The position numbers were made by a program, and so were the translations under genes. Below are positions 13,944 to 14,222 of a DNA stretch of 14,222 nucleotides, piece after piece (the first letter of the stretch is position 1; each line of letters starts with the position of its first letter). This DNA comes from JBHIBA01 sp046758845 (lineage in GTDB: Bacteria > UBA8248 > JACPRG01 > G963555815), in the NCBI GenBank assembly GCA_046758845.1, contig JBHIBA010000091.1:1-14222 (forward strand). Reading direction: 5' to 3'. A model generated the notes under the pieces. It did no database searches. It was not told the DNA's origin and was given only the letters and a program-made list of their open reading frames with translations.

Positions 13944-14222
13944 TCAGCCAAAGGTCATGATGAGGTTCCGATATCCGTCCATCTCGACTTGGTGGGCGGG
14001 CCGAACCACGATGGTGGTGTCAGGAGCTTCGACTACGGCCGGACCCTCGATTCGATTTCCCGGGTGGAGGGCCTCCGAATCGTAGATGGATGTTTCTCGC
14101 CAACCGCTTGTTTCGGAAAAGTAAACAGACCGCTTTCCCTTCTGCGCGTGGTCGGCATCCACTCCCTCTAGCGGAAGTTTCTCTAATTTGGGGCGAAGGA
14201 TGCGGCCGTAGCCGTACACGTG
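13944..14222 (-). CDS. hyuA: Hydantoinase/oxoprolinase A-type protein, C-terminal fragment
   Basis: The frame is open from the right edge of the window to TGA at 13944, giving the last 92 residues of a protein that should be roughly 650-700 residues long. The end of the HyuA/N-methylhydantoinase A family is recognisable: EALHPGNRIEGPAVVEAPDT is the conserved GxxIxGPAxIExxDT segment, followed by TIVVRPAHQVEMDGYRNLI, the usual closing strand. SVYFSETSGWRETSIYD just before matches the R-x-V-Y-F...W-x-x-(T/P)-x-(I/V)-Y-(D/E) pattern of the family. These enzymes hydrolyse cyclic amides such as hydantoins or 5-oxoproline with ATP, or carboxylate ketones in the acetone/acetophenone branch, and usually work with a HyuB partner that would lie outside the window. 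It is the most upstream gene seen in the minus-strand operon, 202 bases ahead of the binding-protein gene. No convincing promoter was found in that gap. Confidence 0.85.
   Translation of the reverse strand, partial: HVYGYGRILRPKLEKLPLEGVDADHAQKGKRSVYFSETSGWRETSIYDSEALHPGNRIEGPAVVEAPDTTIVVRPAHQVEMDGYRNLIMTFG

Noticed and set aside
13742..13951. 70-codon N-terminal extension of the substrate-binding protein
   Set aside because: The extension would bury the signal peptide, while a strong AGGAGG sits seven bases before ATG 13741.
1..14222. CRISPR array, tRNA or rRNA genes, intact insertion sequence
   Set aside because: No spaced direct repeats, tRNA-like cloverleaf, rRNA signature or transposase motif was seen when reading both strands by eye.

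Overview
The window reads as chromosomal DNA from a GC-rich bacterium with an outer membrane. A beta-barrel protein, a Tat-exported lipoprotein-type oxidoreductase and periplasmic multiheme cytochromes all imply two membranes. A luciferase-like, possibly F420-linked oxidoreductase and a double helix-turn-helix gene would suit uncultured lineages such as Methylomirabilota/Rokubacteria. That placement is an inference; no rRNA or marker gene is present to test it.

Left half (1-8521, all + strand): an electron-transfer locus. It opens with the 3' part of an outer-membrane beta-barrel gene (1-1647), followed by a 323-base gap. Six closely spaced genes come next: a membrane-anchored pentaheme cytochrome c (1971-2471), a Tat-exported molybdopterin oxidoreductase (2502-4973), a four-cluster ferredoxin-like subunit (4974-5726), an NrfD-type quinone-interacting membrane subunit (5713-7050), an unknown two-helix membrane protein (7047-7313) and a tetraheme cytochrome c built from a duplicated diheme unit (7313-8521). 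The core layout resembles alternative complex III (ActABC) and the Qrc menaquinone reductase. The combination differs from both: the catalytic-type subunit keeps its four N-terminal cluster cysteines and a candidate metal-ligand cysteine, there is no ActD homologue, and an outer-membrane barrel lies next door. My working model is an electron path between the quinone pool, periplasmic hemes and possibly the cell surface.

Middle (8522-9729): poorly conserved DNA with a minus-strand double-HTH regulator whose reading frame runs on into apparently non-coding sequence, a frameshifted relic of the same family on the plus strand, and several palindromes, including a perfect 15-bp hairpin.

Right half (9730-14222, all - strand, transcribed right to left): the C-terminal end of a hydantoinase/oxoprolinase-A protein, a secreted NMT1/SsuA-type substrate-binding protein, its ABC permease, an ornithine cyclodeaminase/mu-crystallin-family dehydrogenase and a luciferase-like monooxygenase-family enzyme. 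This looks like an uptake-plus-catabolism operon for a small nitrogen- or sulfur-containing organic compound. The ABC ATPase is not in the window. The two operons converge on the middle region.
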